Assembly (NCBI RefSeq): GCF_003797825.1
Contig: NZ_RKME01000013.1
Location: forward strand, 78,073-142,072
Length of the DNA stretch: 64,000 bases
DNA from: Gordonia sp. OPL2
GTDB taxonomy: Bacteria > Actinomycetota > Actinomycetes > Mycobacteriales > Mycobacteriaceae
Reading direction: 5' to 3'
The notes under the pieces are model-generated. The model saw only the letters and a program-made list of their open reading frames with translations. It ran no database searches and had not been told where the DNA came from. A program made the translations under genes and the position numbers. Positions 26,607 to 35,250 of the stretch are shown here, in pieces (positions within the stretch are counted from its first letter, which is position 1; each line of letters begins with the position of its first letter).

Positions 26607-28031
26607 ATGACAGCCACCCCTGAGGCCGGTGCGCCGAGTACCGACCAACCCGAACTCAGACGCGTCCTCGGATGGAAGCTGCTGCTGCTCTTCATCATCG
26701 GCGACATCCTGGGCACCGGCGTGTACGCGCTCACCGGCCAGGTGGCCGGTGAGGTCGGCGGCGCCGCGTGGGTCCCGTTCCTGATCGCCTTCGCCGTCGC
26801 GACGCTGACCGCCTTCTCGTATCTCGAGTTGGTGACGAAGTACCCGCAGGCCGCGGGCGCGGCCCTCTATGTCCACAAGGCGTTCGGCGTCCACTTCATC
26901 ACGTTCATCGTGCTGTTCACGGTGATGTGCTCGGGCATCACGTCGGCGACGACGGCCTCCCGGGCGTTCGCGGTGAACATGCTGACCGCGTTCAGCGGCG
27001 GCGACAAGCCCGACACCACCAGTCCGGCACTGCTCTTCTTCGCCATTGCCTTCCTCCTGGTGGTCATGTTCATCAACTTCCGTGGCGTCGCCGAGGGCGT
27101 GGGCATCAACGTGGTGCTCACCCTGGTCGAGTTGTCCGGTCTGCTGATGGTGATCTTCATCGGTTACTGGTTCATCGTCGGCGGCAACGCCGATCACTGG
27201 GATGCGGTGGTGGCCTTCGAGACCCCCGACGACAAGAACGTCTTCATCGCGATCACGGCGGCGACGTCCCTGGCGTTCTTCGCGCTCGTCGGATTCGAGG
27301 ACTCGGTGAACATGGCCGAGGAGTGCAAGGAGCCGGTCCGCATCTTCCCCAAGGTGATGCTGAGCGGATTGGCGATCACCGCGGTGGTGTACGTGCTGAT
27401 CTCGATCTGCGCGGTGGCGATCGTGCCGGTCGGCGTTCTCGCCGAGAGTGAGACGCCGCTCGTCGACGTGGTGCAGGCCGCCGCCCCCGACTTCCCGATC
27501 GGTGAACTGCTGCCGTGGATCTCGATGTTCGCCGTCGCCAACACCGCGCTCATCAACATGATGATGGCCAGCCGGTTGCTCTATGGCATGTCCAAGCAGG
27601 GCGTGCTGCCGGGCTTCCTCTCCTACGTCCACCCGGGTCGTCGGACACCCGTCGCGGCGATCATCTTCACCACCGTCATCGCCCTGTGCCTGCTCGTGTA
27701 CGTCAGCGCGGACCCGGAGAGTTCGGTCGTCGGTCTGCTCGGCGGCACCACCGCGCTGCTACTCCTCGCCGTGTTCACCGTGGTGAACATCTCGGTCCTC
27801 GTGCTCCGCCGCAAGCCGGTGCAGCACAAGCATTTCCGCACCTGGACGCCCGTCGCCGTACTGGGCGCGGTGACGTGCGGCTACCTGACGCTGCCGGTCA
27901 CCGGCCGCGACACGGAGCAGTACGTGATCGCCGGATGGCTCCTGTTGCTGGGCGTGATCCTGTGGGCGCTGACGTACTGGCACCACCGGCGTCGACACAT
28001 CCCGGAGGGACATCTCGAAGAGGTGAACTGA
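26607..28031 (+). CDS. APC-family amino-acid permease
   Basis: 474 residues with about 12 predicted membrane helices. The first helix contains the unwound substrate-binding motif typical of the APC superfamily, FIIGDILGTGVYALTG, and a later one carries SLAFFALVGFEDSVNMAEE with the F-x-G-F/E-D region. It imports an amino acid or related cationic compound at the cytoplasmic membrane by proton or exchange coupling; which substrate cannot be told. It stands alone, divergent from gpmA and convergent with the acyl-CoA ligase, with a palindromic element between. Confidence 0.88.
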   Translation: MTATPEAGAPSTDQPELRRVLGWKLLLLFIIGDILGTGVYALTGQVAGEVGGAAWVPFLIAFAVATLTAFSYLELVTKYPQAAGAALYVHKAFGVHFITFIVLFTVMCSGITSATTASRAFAVNMLTAFSGGDKPDTTSPALLFFAIAFLLVVMFINFRGVAEGVGINVVLTLVELSGLLMVIFIGYWFIVGGNADHWDAVVAFETPDDKNVFIAITAATSLAFFALVGFEDSVNMAEECKEPVRIFPKVMLSGLAITAVVYVLISICAVAIVPVGVLAESETPLVDVVQAAAPDFPIGELLPWISMFAVANTALINMMMASRLLYGMSKQGVLPGFLSYVHPGRRTPVAAIIFTTVIALCLLVYVSADPESSVVGLLGGTTALLLLAVFTVVNISVLVLRRKPVQHKHFRTWTPVAVLGAVTCGYLTLPVTGRDTEQYVIAGWLLLLGVILWALTYWHHRRRHIPEGHLEEVN

Positions 28032-28033
28032 CG

Positions 28034-28129
28034 GGTCTCGATACGCACTCGGGCTACTCGACCAGCGAGATCTGTTCCCCGCTGGTCGAGTAGCCCGCGA
28101 GCCGCCAGGCGAACCGGCGTATCGAGACC
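28034..28129. terminator. Nested palindromic element (GGTCTCGATACG family) between convergent genes
   Basis: Outer arms GGTCTCGATACG (28034-28045) and CGTATCGAGACC (28118-28129) enclose inner arms GGGCTACTCGACCAGC (28051-28066) and GCTGGTCGAGTAGCCC (28081-28096), all perfectly complementary. The folded transcript is a long stem on either strand. It lies three bases after the permease stop and 15 bases past the acyl-CoA ligase stop, so it probably ends both transcripts. A partial copy occurs at 53361. Confidence 0.75.
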
Positions 28130-28143
28130 ACCTGCGTCCGAGG

Positions 28144-29748
28144 CTACTTCCGCAGATCCTTTCGCAGGATCTTGCCCGACGCCGATTTGGGGATGGCGTC
28201 GATGAACTCGACGGCGCGGACCTTCTTGTGCGGGGCGACCTTGGCCGCGACGAACTCGATGACCTCCTCGGCGGTCAGGTCGGTGTCGGCCTGGGCGACG
28301 ACGAAGGCCTTCGGGATCTCCTCGCCCTCATCGTCGTTGACACCGATGACCGCGGTGTCGGCGATCTTCGGGTGGGTCAGCAGCAGGGCCTCGAGTTCGG
28401 CCGGCGGCACCTGGTAGCCCTTGTACTTGATGAGTTCCTTGAGCCGGTCGACGATGTAGACGCAGCCGGTCGGGTCGACCTGTGCCATGTCGCCGGTGTG
28501 CAGGTAACCGTCGGCATCGATGGTGTCGGCGGTGGCCTGCTCGTTGTTCAGGTATCCGAGCATCACGTTCGGCCCCTTCACCCACAGCTCACCGGGCTCG
28601 GAGAGCCCCTCGGACGGCAGGTCGATCTCGGCGCCGCTGGCCGGATCGACGATCTTGTTCTCCGAGTTGGGGATCGCCCAGCCGGTCGACGACAGCGGCG
28701 GGTCCTCGCGGCCCAGTGCAGCCTGGGTGTCGAACGGGATGAGGTGACTGACCGGCGACAACTCGCTCATGCCGTACCCCTGCAGCATGTGCAGGTTCAG
28801 CCGCTTGGCAACCGCCTTGCCCAGCTCGTCGTCCAGCGGCGCCGCACCCGACATCATCGTGTGCAGCGACGACAGGTCGTAGTTGTCGACGATGGGGTGC
28901 TTGGCCAGCGCGACCGCGACCGGCGGCGCGATGTAGGCGCTGGTGACCTTGTAATTCTGGATGTTCTCCAGGAACTCGACGAGGTCGAAGCGCGGCATGA
29001 TGACCAGCCGGCCGCGGTTGTAGAGCGCGGCGTTGAGCAGCACCGTCATCCCGTAGATGTGGAAGAACGGGAGCACCGCGATCACCACGTCATCGGGAGT
29101 CATCCCCTGCAGCGGCTTGATCTGGGCGACGTTGGCGACCAGGTTGCGGTGGCTGAGCGCGACACCCTTCGGGTTGCCCGTGGTGCCGGAGCTGTACGGC
29201 AGCGCCGCGACATGGGTTGCCGGGTCGATCGTGACCTCCGGTGCCGGGAGATTCGGGCCCAGCAGGTCGACGGCATTGGGATGGCCGGTCGCCTTCTGGC
29301 CCTCACCGTCGAGCACGATGAGGTTCTCGTCGGAGATCCCGACCTCCTTGGCCGCGGCCGCGGCCTGCTCGAACATCGGCGAGATGGTGATCAGCATCTT
29401 CGCCTTCGAGTCCGTCAGCTGCTTCGCGATCTCCGGCGCGGTGAACAACGCATTGATCGTGGTGGCCGTGCCGCCCGCCCGCAGGATGCCGTGGAAGACC
29501 GTCGCGAACGCCGGGATGTTCGGGGACAGGACCCCCACCACGTCCCCCACCGCGATGCCACGCGCGGCCAAGGCGCCGGCCGCCGCATGGATCTGTCCGA
29601 TCAACCGCCCGTAGGTCGTCTCGTCACCGGACTTCGGATCGACCAGCGCGACCCGATCGAGATCGGCATCGCTGATCGAACCGAACAGGAAGTCGTAGAC
29701 ACTCACATTCGGGATCTCGACATCGGGAAAAGGACTCGTGAAGCTCAT
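28144..29748 (-). CDS. AMP-binding acyl-CoA ligase (4-coumarate-CoA ligase/FadD-like)
   Basis: 534 residues from the ATG at 29748, which has a strong GGAGGTGTC site just before it. The adenylate-forming signature PYSSGTTGNPKGVALSH (AMP-binding P-loop), LQGYGMSELSPV, GWAIPNSENKIVD, YLHTGDMAQVD and the C-terminal SGKILRKDLRK with the catalytic lysine are present. It activates a carboxylic acid as acyl-AMP and transfers it to CoA. The overall pattern is closest to the 4-coumarate/fatty-acid ligases of class FadD; the actual substrate is open. A 20-base palindrome upstream may be its operator. Confidence 0.9.
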   Translation of the reverse strand: MSFTSPFPDVEIPNVSVYDFLFGSISDADLDRVALVDPKSGDETTYGRLIGQIHAAAGALAARGIAVGDVVGVLSPNIPAFATVFHGILRAGGTATTINALFTAPEIAKQLTDSKAKMLITISPMFEQAAAAAKEVGISDENLIVLDGEGQKATGHPNAVDLLGPNLPAPEVTIDPATHVAALPYSSGTTGNPKGVALSHRNLVANVAQIKPLQGMTPDDVVIAVLPFFHIYGMTVLLNAALYNRGRLVIMPRFDLVEFLENIQNYKVTSAYIAPPVAVALAKHPIVDNYDLSSLHTMMSGAAPLDDELGKAVAKRLNLHMLQGYGMSELSPVSHLIPFDTQAALGREDPPLSSTGWAIPNSENKIVDPASGAEIDLPSEGLSEPGELWVKGPNVMLGYLNNEQATADTIDADGYLHTGDMAQVDPTGCVYIVDRLKELIKYKGYQVPPAELEALLLTHPKIADTAVIGVNDDEGEEIPKAFVVAQADTDLTAEEVIEFVAAKVAPHKKVRAVEFIDAIPKSASGKILRKDLRK

Positions 29749-29826
29749 GACACCTCCGTTGGGGGACTCCAGGAGAATCGTAGCAACACGCGTTGTCACG
29801 ATTGACCTGAACACATGTCCGCATCG

Positions 29827-29846
29827 TCCGATTCACGCGAATCGGA
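29827..29846. promoter_or_regulatory. Perfect palindrome upstream of the acyl-CoA ligase gene
   Basis: TCCGATTCACGCGAATCGGA has 8-bp arms around ACGC. It is about 80 bases upstream of the ligase start and about 85 bases upstream of the divergent promoter at 29933. The size and shape fit a TetR-type operator; no TetR gene is adjacent. Confidence 0.45.
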
Positions 29847-29932
29847 TTCTGCCTCGACAGCGCACCACTCTACGTGGCGGTACTCACCCGAACCCCCGAC
29901 TGCGCGAAAATGACCGGCCCCTTTCAGCCGTA

Positions 29933-29968
29933 TTGACAATCGATACTTGTACATCGATTATCGATATG
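29933..29968 (+). promoter_or_regulatory. Sigma-70-type promoter, apparently leaderless
   Basis: TTGACA (29933-29938), a 17-base spacer and GATTAT (29956-29961). A start of transcription six or seven bases on would coincide with the GTG at 29968, so the mRNA would have no leader; no ribosome-binding site is visible. ATCGAT occurs at several places around the -10 region and the start, which may bind the XRE protein encoded two genes on. Confidence 0.6.
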
Positions 29969-30447
29969 TGAACGTCGATAAACGAGTGGTACTCGTCCTC
30001 CGAGCGGCGCTGCTCGTCTTCTTCGCGCTCCTGGTGGTCCTGCAGACACTGTCGCTACCCGGTCAGTTCGCGCACATGGCAACCGAATCCCCGGACATGG
30101 CGTACCTCCGCTGGCCGTCGACGGCGCTCGCCGCGTTCCTGATCCTCTGCGTCGAGATCGTGGTGATCTGCATCTGGCGACTGCTGACGCTCGTTCGCGG
30201 CGACCGGATCTTCACCGCCGCCTCGCTCATCTGGGTGGATGTGATCGTGTGGTCGATCGTGGCCGGCTGGATCGCCTTTGCCGCGGCCTTCCTCTACGTC
30301 GGTGTGCACGCCGACGACCCGGGCCTCCCACTGCTGATGTTCCTGTGCCTGGTCACCGCCGGAGTCCTCGGTCTGCTGATGGTGGTGATGCGCGCACTGC
30401 TGCGGCAGGCGACCGCGCTGCGCACGGACATGGATGCGGTCATCTGA
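29968..30447 (+). CDS. DUF2975-family membrane protein
   Basis: About 159 residues from the GTG at 29968 (an upstream ATG lies inside the promoter). Four membrane helices: VVLVLRAALLVFFALLVVLQ, TALAAFLILCVEIVVICIW, WVDVIVWSIVAGWIAFAAAFLYV and PLLMFLCLVTAGVLGLLMVVM. The FLILC...R-I-F-T-A layout is that of DUF2975, a family almost always encoded next to a small XRE repressor, as here. The stop codon shares a base with the next start (TGATG), indicating coupled translation. Function unknown. Confidence 0.85.
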   Translation: MNVDKRVVLVLRAALLVFFALLVVLQTLSLPGQFAHMATESPDMAYLRWPSTALAAFLILCVEIVVICIWRLLTLVRGDRIFTAASLIWVDVIVWSIVAGWIAFAAAFLYVGVHADDPGLPLLMFLCLVTAGVLGLLMVVMRALLRQATALRTDMDAVI

Positions 30448-30653
30448 TGCCGATCGTGGTCCGGATCGACGTGGAGCTGGCCCGTCGAAAGATGAGTGTC
30501 GCCGAGTTCGCCGAGCGGGTCGGGCTGACCGCCGCCAACGTATCGGTGCTGAAGAACGGCCGAGCCAAGGCGATCCGATTCAGCACCCTCGAGGCCATGT
30601 GCCGCGTGCTCGACTGCCAGCCCGGCGATCTTCTCGAATTCGTGGACGAGTGA
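30447..30653 (+). CDS. Small XRE/Cro-type helix-turn-helix regulator
   Basis: 68 residues. A single XRE domain: ARRKMSVAEFAERVGLTAANVSVLKNGRAKAIRFSTLEAMCRVLDCQPGDLLEFVDE in shortened view (MSVAEFAERVGLTAANVSVL is the DNA-binding helix-turn-helix, LDCQPGDLLEF the C-terminal signature of the YozG group). Such proteins are one-domain repressors paired with DUF2975 membrane proteins. Its start overlaps the stop of that gene by one base. It may control the promoter at 29933 through the ATCGAT repeats. Confidence 0.88.
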   Translation: MPIVVRIDVELARRKMSVAEFAERVGLTAANVSVLKNGRAKAIRFSTLEAMCRVLDCQPGDLLEFVDE

Positions 30654-30705
30654 GCAGCCAGAGCGTCTCGACTCCCCGCATGGGCGACGCCAGATCTGCC
30701 GTGGC

Positions 30706-31320
30706 TCAGCTCTCGTCGTCCTCGGTGGCCGCCTCCGGCTGCTCACCCGCCCGATCCACGGCCGTGACGCCCGGCTCGTATCGCCCCTCGAGCGGCTCCC
30801 CCGGCTCCGGCAGCGCATCCTTGTCGATCAGGTGCTCGAACGCGAGCAGGTTCCGCAGCGACTCGCCCCGCGAGACGCGCCATGCCCACTCCCGCTGGAT
30901 CGACGAGAGGAAACCGATCTCGAGAAGGGTGTTGAAGTCGCCGTCGGCGGCCTCGAGCACCTGCCCGAGCACGCGGTCGACCTCATCGGCGCTGAGCGCA
31001 TCCCCCGAGATCCGACCCACCAGGTAGATGTCCCCGGTGTTGTCGATGGTGTAGGCCACGCCGTAGAGCCGACGATTGCGTCGGAGCAGATAGTGATAGA
31101 CGCCCTCGTGGTTCTCGTCGGGTCGGCGGCAGACGAAGGCCTCGACCCGCACACCGTGTGGGCCCGCCGTCAGCAGGACGGTCGTCGTGAGCTTGCGCTC
31201 GCCGGGCAGCTCGAGGACGAGGTGATCGGCCTGCGCACCACCGGCGTCCTTGCGGCTGAACGGGATGTCCCGTTCGGCGAGCGTGGATTCGAGCAGGTCG
31301 ACGATCTCGGCTTGGTTCAC
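30706..31320 (-). CDS. YbjN-domain protein (Rv0487-like)
   Basis: 204 residues, GTG start. A YbjN fold (bacterial type III secretion chaperone-like) spans about residues 5-165: EIVDLLESTLAERDIPFSR, VRVEAFVCRRPDENHEGVYHYLLRRNRRLYGVAYTIDNTGDIYLVGRI in shortened form (LLRRNRRLYGVAYTIDNTGD). The C-terminus is acidic. It follows mshA with four bases between them and is conserved beside it in mycobacteria, so a role linked to mycothiol or general stress is possible but unproven. No enzyme motif is visible. Confidence 0.83.
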   Translation of the reverse strand: MNQAEIVDLLESTLAERDIPFSRKDAGGAQADHLVLELPGERKLTTTVLLTAGPHGVRVEAFVCRRPDENHEGVYHYLLRRNRRLYGVAYTIDNTGDIYLVGRISGDALSADEVDRVLGQVLEAADGDFNTLLEIGFLSSIQREWAWRVSRGESLRNLLAFEHLIDKDALPEPGEPLEGRYEPGVTAVDRAGEQPEAATEDDES

Positions 31321-31324
31321 CCGT

Positions 31325-32674
31325 TCACCCTTGTTTGACGGTCATTCGTGGTCGGCGACGACGCCAGCGACGCGACCCCCGACGTACCGAGGCGGCGCCG
31401 GTCGTCCCCGGGTTGCGCGCCGCGAACGACGCCATCGCGTCGGAGTAGCTCGACAACAGCTGCGTCGCGGTGTGTTCCCAGGAGAACTGCTCGGCATGTG
31501 TGCGCGTGTTGCGCCGCATACCGGCGAGCCGGTCCGGGTCGTCGAGCAGTCCGCCGATCGCTGCGGTCCAGTCCTCGACGTCGTGTCCGTCGACGAGCAG
31601 CCCGGTGCGGCCGTCGGCGACCGCGACACTCAGGCCACCCACGTCGGCGGCGACCACCGGCGTCCCACACGCCTGCGCCTCGATCGCGACCAGTCCGAAG
31701 CTCTCCGAATAGCTGGGTACGGCAACGACATCCGACGCGCGATAGACCTGGGCGAGGCGATGCGACGGCTGTGGCGGCAGAAACGTGACGGCGTCGCTGA
31801 TGCCCAGCTCGGCGGCGAGATCGATGAGCGCTGTCGGCTGCGCGAGGCCGGTGCCCGACGGACCGCCGACGACGAGTACACGCACGGGCCGGCCCACACG
31901 CCGAGACCGCTCGACGATCGGCGCGGCCGCGGCGAGGAGGACGTCGGGGGCCTTGAGCGGCTGGATGCGGCCGACGAAGGTCAGCACCGTCTCGTCGGGC
32001 CGCAGACCGAGTTCGGCGCGGGCCTCGTCACGTGGCCCCGGCGCATAGATGTCGAGGTCGGCACCCGGGGTGACGACGTCGATCCGTCCGCGGTCGGCGT
32101 GGTACATCGACATCAGTTCGGTCGCCTCGGTCTCGGTGTTGACCACCATCCGGTCGGCCTCGTCGACGACCTGCTGCTCACCGATCACCCGAAGCATCGG
32201 CTCCGCGGTGTCGCCCTTGGCCAACGACGCGTTCTTGACCGCCGCGAGGGTGTGGGCGGTGTGGACCAACGGCACACCCCAGCGGTCGCGCGCCAGCCAG
32301 CCCACCTGGCCGGACAGCCAGTAGTGCGAGTGGATGAGGTCGTAATAGCCGGGCTTGTGCATGGCCTCGGCTCGCAACACCCCCGCGGTGAAGGCACACA
32401 ACTGGGCCGGCAGATCGCGCTTGTCCAGGCCCTCGAACGGCCCCGCGACGACGTTGCGAACGGTGACGCCGGGTGCCGCGGCGACGGTCGGCGCATCCGA
32501 CGACGACGTCGCGCGGGTGAAGATCTCGACCTCGATGCCGCGCCGGGCCATGCGGGTGGCGGTCTGCCAGACGTAGACGTTCATGCCCCCGGCGTCGCCG
32601 GTACCCGGCTGGGCCAACGGCGAGGTGTGCACGGAGATGAGTGCGACTCGCCGCGGCAACGGGGGGCTGGTCAT
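31325..32674 (-). CDS. mshA: D-inositol-3-phosphate glycosyltransferase (mycothiol synthesis)
   Basis: 449 residues. A GT-B, family 4 glycosyltransferase: [26 protein letters not shown] in shortened form ([12 protein letters not shown]) is the MshA N-terminal signature, with [11 protein letters not shown] and the C-terminal UDP-GlcNAc site [23 protein letters not shown] (in part [18 protein letters not shown]). It transfers GlcNAc from UDP-GlcNAc to inositol-3-phosphate, the first step to mycothiol, the main thiol of these bacteria. The C-terminal 25 residues are strongly basic. It is followed at once by the YbjN-like gene. Identification is secure. Confidence 0.95.
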   Translation of the reverse strand: MTSPPLPRRVALISVHTSPLAQPGTGDAGGMNVYVWQTATRMARRGIEVEIFTRATSSSDAPTVAAAPGVTVRNVVAGPFEGLDKRDLPAQLCAFTAGVLRAEAMHKPGYYDLIHSHYWLSGQVGWLARDRWGVPLVHTAHTLAAVKNASLAKGDTAEPMLRVIGEQQVVDEADRMVVNTETEATELMSMYHADRGRIDVVTPGADLDIYAPGPRDEARAELGLRPDETVLTFVGRIQPLKAPDVLLAAAAPIVERSRRVGRPVRVLVVGGPSGTGLAQPTALIDLAAELGISDAVTFLPPQPSHRLAQVYRASDVVAVPSYSESFGLVAIEAQACGTPVVAADVGGLSVAVADGRTGLLVDGHDVEDWTAAIGGLLDDPDRLAGMRRNTRTHAEQFSWEHTATQLLSSYSDAMASFAARNPGTTGAASVRRGSRRWRRRRPRMTVKQG

Positions 32675-32750
32675 CCCACCAGCTTAGAGAAAGCGCCATC
32701 ACCGCTCAGCGCGCCCGGGCACACCGCCCTTGTGCGCCGCCCGCACGTGG

Positions 32751-32786
32751 TTGACACTTGAGCCATTGTGTCTCATTGTCGATACA
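32751..32786 (+). promoter_or_regulatory. Putative promoter and operator of the P450-TetR pair
   Basis: TTGACA (32751-32756), a 17-base spacer and CATTGT (32774-32779), ending right before the P450 ATG at 32786, which has no ribosome-binding site; a leaderless transcript is likely. TGTCTCAT...ATGACA symmetry around the -10 could be the site of the TetR protein encoded downstream. Confidence 0.45.
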
Positions 32787-34060
32787 TGACAGTCGATGTG
32801 TCCGAGGCCCGGTTCTCGCTCCGATCGGGTTCGACGTGGGCGGATCCCTACCCGATGTATGCCGCACTGCGACGGCACTGCCCGGTTCATCACGTCGAAC
32901 CAGACAAGCCCGGGGACAGCGACGAACAGTTCGCCGACGGCGACTACTGGGTCCTCACCCGTCATGCCGATGTCCTCGCCGCGGCCAACGACGCGACGAC
33001 GTTCTCGTCGGCCCAGGGACTCACCGTCGCCTACGGTGAACTCGACGCGATCGGGATGGCCGATCACCCGCCGATGGTGATGCAGGATCCGCCGGCCCAC
33101 ACCGCATTCCGCCGACTCGTGTCCCGGGGATTCACCCCGCGTCAGGTCATCGCGATCGAGCCGACGGTGCGCGAGTTCGTCCTCGATCGTCTCGAGCGCC
33201 TCCCCTCCGACGGTCCTGCGGATATCGTCGGCGAGTTGTTCAAACCACTGCCCAGTATGGTCGTCGCCCATTACCTCGGTGTGCCCGAGGAGGATTGGTC
33301 GCGGTTCGACGGATGGACGGAGGCCGTGGTCGGCGCGACGTCGGCCGCCGGTGGCATCGCAGGCGCGGGGTCTGCCGCCGAATCGGCGGGCGCCGCGACG
33401 ATGGAGATGCTCGGCTACTTCACCGAACTCATCGAGTTCCGTAAGCGCCATCCCGCCGACGACACCGTCTCTGCGCTGGTCGCCGCCGGGTTGGCCGACG
33501 ACCCCGGGGACCCGCACGGGCTGCTGTCCATCCTGGCGTTCACCTTCACCATGGTCGCCGGCGGCAACGACACCACGACCGGCATGCTCGGCGGCAGTGT
33601 TGCTCTGCTGCACAGCTTTCCGGATCAGCGACAGCGGCTCGTCGACGACCCGGAACTGATCCCCGGAGCCGTCGACGAACTACTTCGTCTCACCTCGCCG
33701 GTCCAGGGACTCGCCCGGACGACGACTCGCGACGTCCACTATCCGGACACCCCCGACGGCGGTGCCACGATCCCCGCAGGCCGGAAGGTGTTGTTGTGCT
33801 ACGGGTCGGCGAACCGCGATCCGTCGGTGTACGGGCCGGACGCCGACGCGCTCGACGTCACCCGAGGCCCTCGCAACATCCTCACGTTCAGCCACGGAAA
33901 CCACCACTGTCTCGGCGCCGCCGCGGCTCGGATGCAGGCTCGGGTGGCCCTCACGGAACTCCTCGCCCGGCACCCGCAGTTCACCGTCGACATCGACGGA
34001 ATCCGTTGGGCAGAAGGAAATTACGTACGACGACCCACATACGTCGGCTTTCATGCCTGA
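32786..34060 (+). CDS. Cytochrome P450
   Basis: 424 residues from the ATG at 32786; an ATG at 32768 lies upstream of the expected transcription start. The I-helix oxygen-binding motif MVAGGNDTTTGM, the K-helix pair in DELLRLTSPVQ and the heme-ligand loop FSHGNHHCLGAAAARMQ with Cys near residue 375 are all present; it has no membrane anchor, as usual for bacterial class I P450s. It would need a separate ferredoxin and reductase, none of which is nearby. Substrate unknown. The last bases overlap the TetR gene by eight, suggesting that the regulator is specific to it. Confidence 0.94.
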   Translation: MTVDVSEARFSLRSGSTWADPYPMYAALRRHCPVHHVEPDKPGDSDEQFADGDYWVLTRHADVLAAANDATTFSSAQGLTVAYGELDAIGMADHPPMVMQDPPAHTAFRRLVSRGFTPRQVIAIEPTVREFVLDRLERLPSDGPADIVGELFKPLPSMVVAHYLGVPEEDWSRFDGWTEAVVGATSAAGGIAGAGSAAESAGAATMEMLGYFTELIEFRKRHPADDTVSALVAAGLADDPGDPHGLLSILAFTFTMVAGGNDTTTGMLGGSVALLHSFPDQRQRLVDDPELIPGAVDELLRLTSPVQGLARTTTRDVHYPDTPDGGATIPAGRKVLLCYGSANRDPSVYGPDADALDVTRGPRNILTFSHGNHHCLGAAAARMQARVALTELLARHPQFTVDIDGIRWAEGNYVRRPTYVGFHA

Positions 34061-34649
34061 CATGCGCACAGCGGACTGGCTCGCGCCCGATCGCGCCGAA
34101 CTCGGCACCCAGCGCATCCTCGACGTCGCGGAACGACTCTTCGTCGAGCACGGGGTCGCAGCCGTGACCATGCGTTCACTGGCCACGGCCGTCGGCTGTT
34201 CGCGTGCGACGCTGTACCGGCACTTCCCGGGAAAGTCCGAGGTGCTCGCCGCCTACGTCGAACGCGCGGCCGCACAGATGGGTGTCGCGATCGCCGGGGC
34301 CACCGGCGCCACGACCGACCCCGGAACACGGCTGATCTCCGCGGTCACGACGGCCGTCGAGGCGGTGCGGGCGAATCCGGCACTGTCGGCGTGGTTCGCG
34401 GCGGACACCGCCGGGGCGTCGTCGAACCTCGCACTGCTGTCCCCTGCGATCGAGGAGATCGTGCACGGCTTCCTCGCGGACATCCGCGCCGATGTCGGCG
34501 TGCGCGATCCCGATCCCGCCGATCTGCGCGAGCGCGGGCGATGGCTGGTCCGCGTGATCGTGTCCCTGCTGACCTCCCCCGGCGAGAATCCGGACGACGA
34601 GCGGGCCATGCTCGAACGCTTCGTCGTGCCGGTGATCCTCGGACCATGA
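34053..34649 (+). CDS. TetR-family transcriptional regulator
   Basis: 198 residues from the ATG at 34053. The N-terminal TetR DNA-binding domain is clear (TQRILDVAERLFVEHGVAAVTMRSLATAVGCSRATLYRHFPGKSEVL shown in part: FVEHGVAAVTMRSLATAVG, CSRATLYRHFPGKSEVL). The rest is a helical ligand-binding domain with no recognised ligand. It starts within the last codons of the P450 gene and is probably co-transcribed; the simplest idea is that it represses the P450 operon until the P450 substrate is present. Confidence 0.93.
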   Translation: MPDMRTADWLAPDRAELGTQRILDVAERLFVEHGVAAVTMRSLATAVGCSRATLYRHFPGKSEVLAAYVERAAAQMGVAIAGATGATTDPGTRLISAVTTAVEAVRANPALSAWFAADTAGASSNLALLSPAIEEIVHGFLADIRADVGVRDPDPADLRERGRWLVRVIVSLLTSPGENPDDERAMLERFVVPVILGP

Positions 34650-34700
34650 TCCGACCGCCGTGGAAAGTCTCGAGTCGGCGAGGCCGATCGGTGGATCCCG

Positions 34701-35090
34701 CTAGCGCGGCCGCCCGCGGTACTTGCGGTGATACTCGTCGTACAGATCGGCGTCACGCTCGCGTTCGATCTTCGTGACGAGTTCGGGATCCAGCCCGTGC
34801 TGCGTCAGCCGATACCGGCGGTACACGCGGTTCAGTGCGATCGAGAAGAAGATGTACGGCAACAGGATCGGAATGGTCATGTTGAGCCGGATGATGAAGT
34901 CGGTGGGGATGAACATCATCGGCGCGAGCAGGATCACGCACGGCACCGCCCAGCGCACGACCATCCGAACGGCCGCTCCCGGCCCGGCGAGATCGTTGGC
35001 GACCCAGTCGCGCATCGACGGCGGCAGCTTGGCCCCATAGGCGTACTTCACGTATTGCCAACCCTTGGGGCCCGTCAGACCGTCGCTCAC
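34701..35090 (-). CDS. DUF5313-family membrane protein
   Basis: 129 residues, GTG start. Two membrane helices (residues about 44-64 and 70-90: VRWAVPCVILLAPMMFIPTD, LNMTIPILLPYIFFSIALNRVY), then a charged C-terminal tail (RRYRLTQHGLDPELVTKIERERDADLYDEYHRKYRGR in part). This is the actinobacterial DUF5313 group. Function unknown. It is convergent with the TetR gene and divergent from the zinc importer; no link to either is evident. Confidence 0.78.
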   Translation of the reverse strand: MSDGLTGPKGWQYVKYAYGAKLPPSMRDWVANDLAGPGAAVRMVVRWAVPCVILLAPMMFIPTDFIIRLNMTIPILLPYIFFSIALNRVYRRYRLTQHGLDPELVTKIERERDADLYDEYHRKYRGRPR

Positions 35091-35215
35091 GAATTCGATA
35101 GTACGCGATTGAATCGATGGCTATCCGTCGGGTTCGGACCTGACGCACCTCGCACCGGGGCGCTTCCGCTCAGCCGATTCGCCGTGCCGCCACGGCTTCC
35201 CCTACACTGCTTTCG

Positions 35216-35233
35216 GTAACGATTGTCATTTGC
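35216..35233 (+). promoter_or_regulatory. Zur-like operator upstream of the zinc importer
   Basis: GGTAACGATTGTCATTTG contains the dyad AACGA-TTG-TCATT, close to the actinobacterial Zur consensus (AATGATnnTCATT). It lies 18 bases before the znuA ATG, where a bound repressor would block transcription. This is the expected control of a high-affinity zinc importer. Confidence 0.65.
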
Positions 35234-35250
35234 GTGAGGCGGAGAAGACG

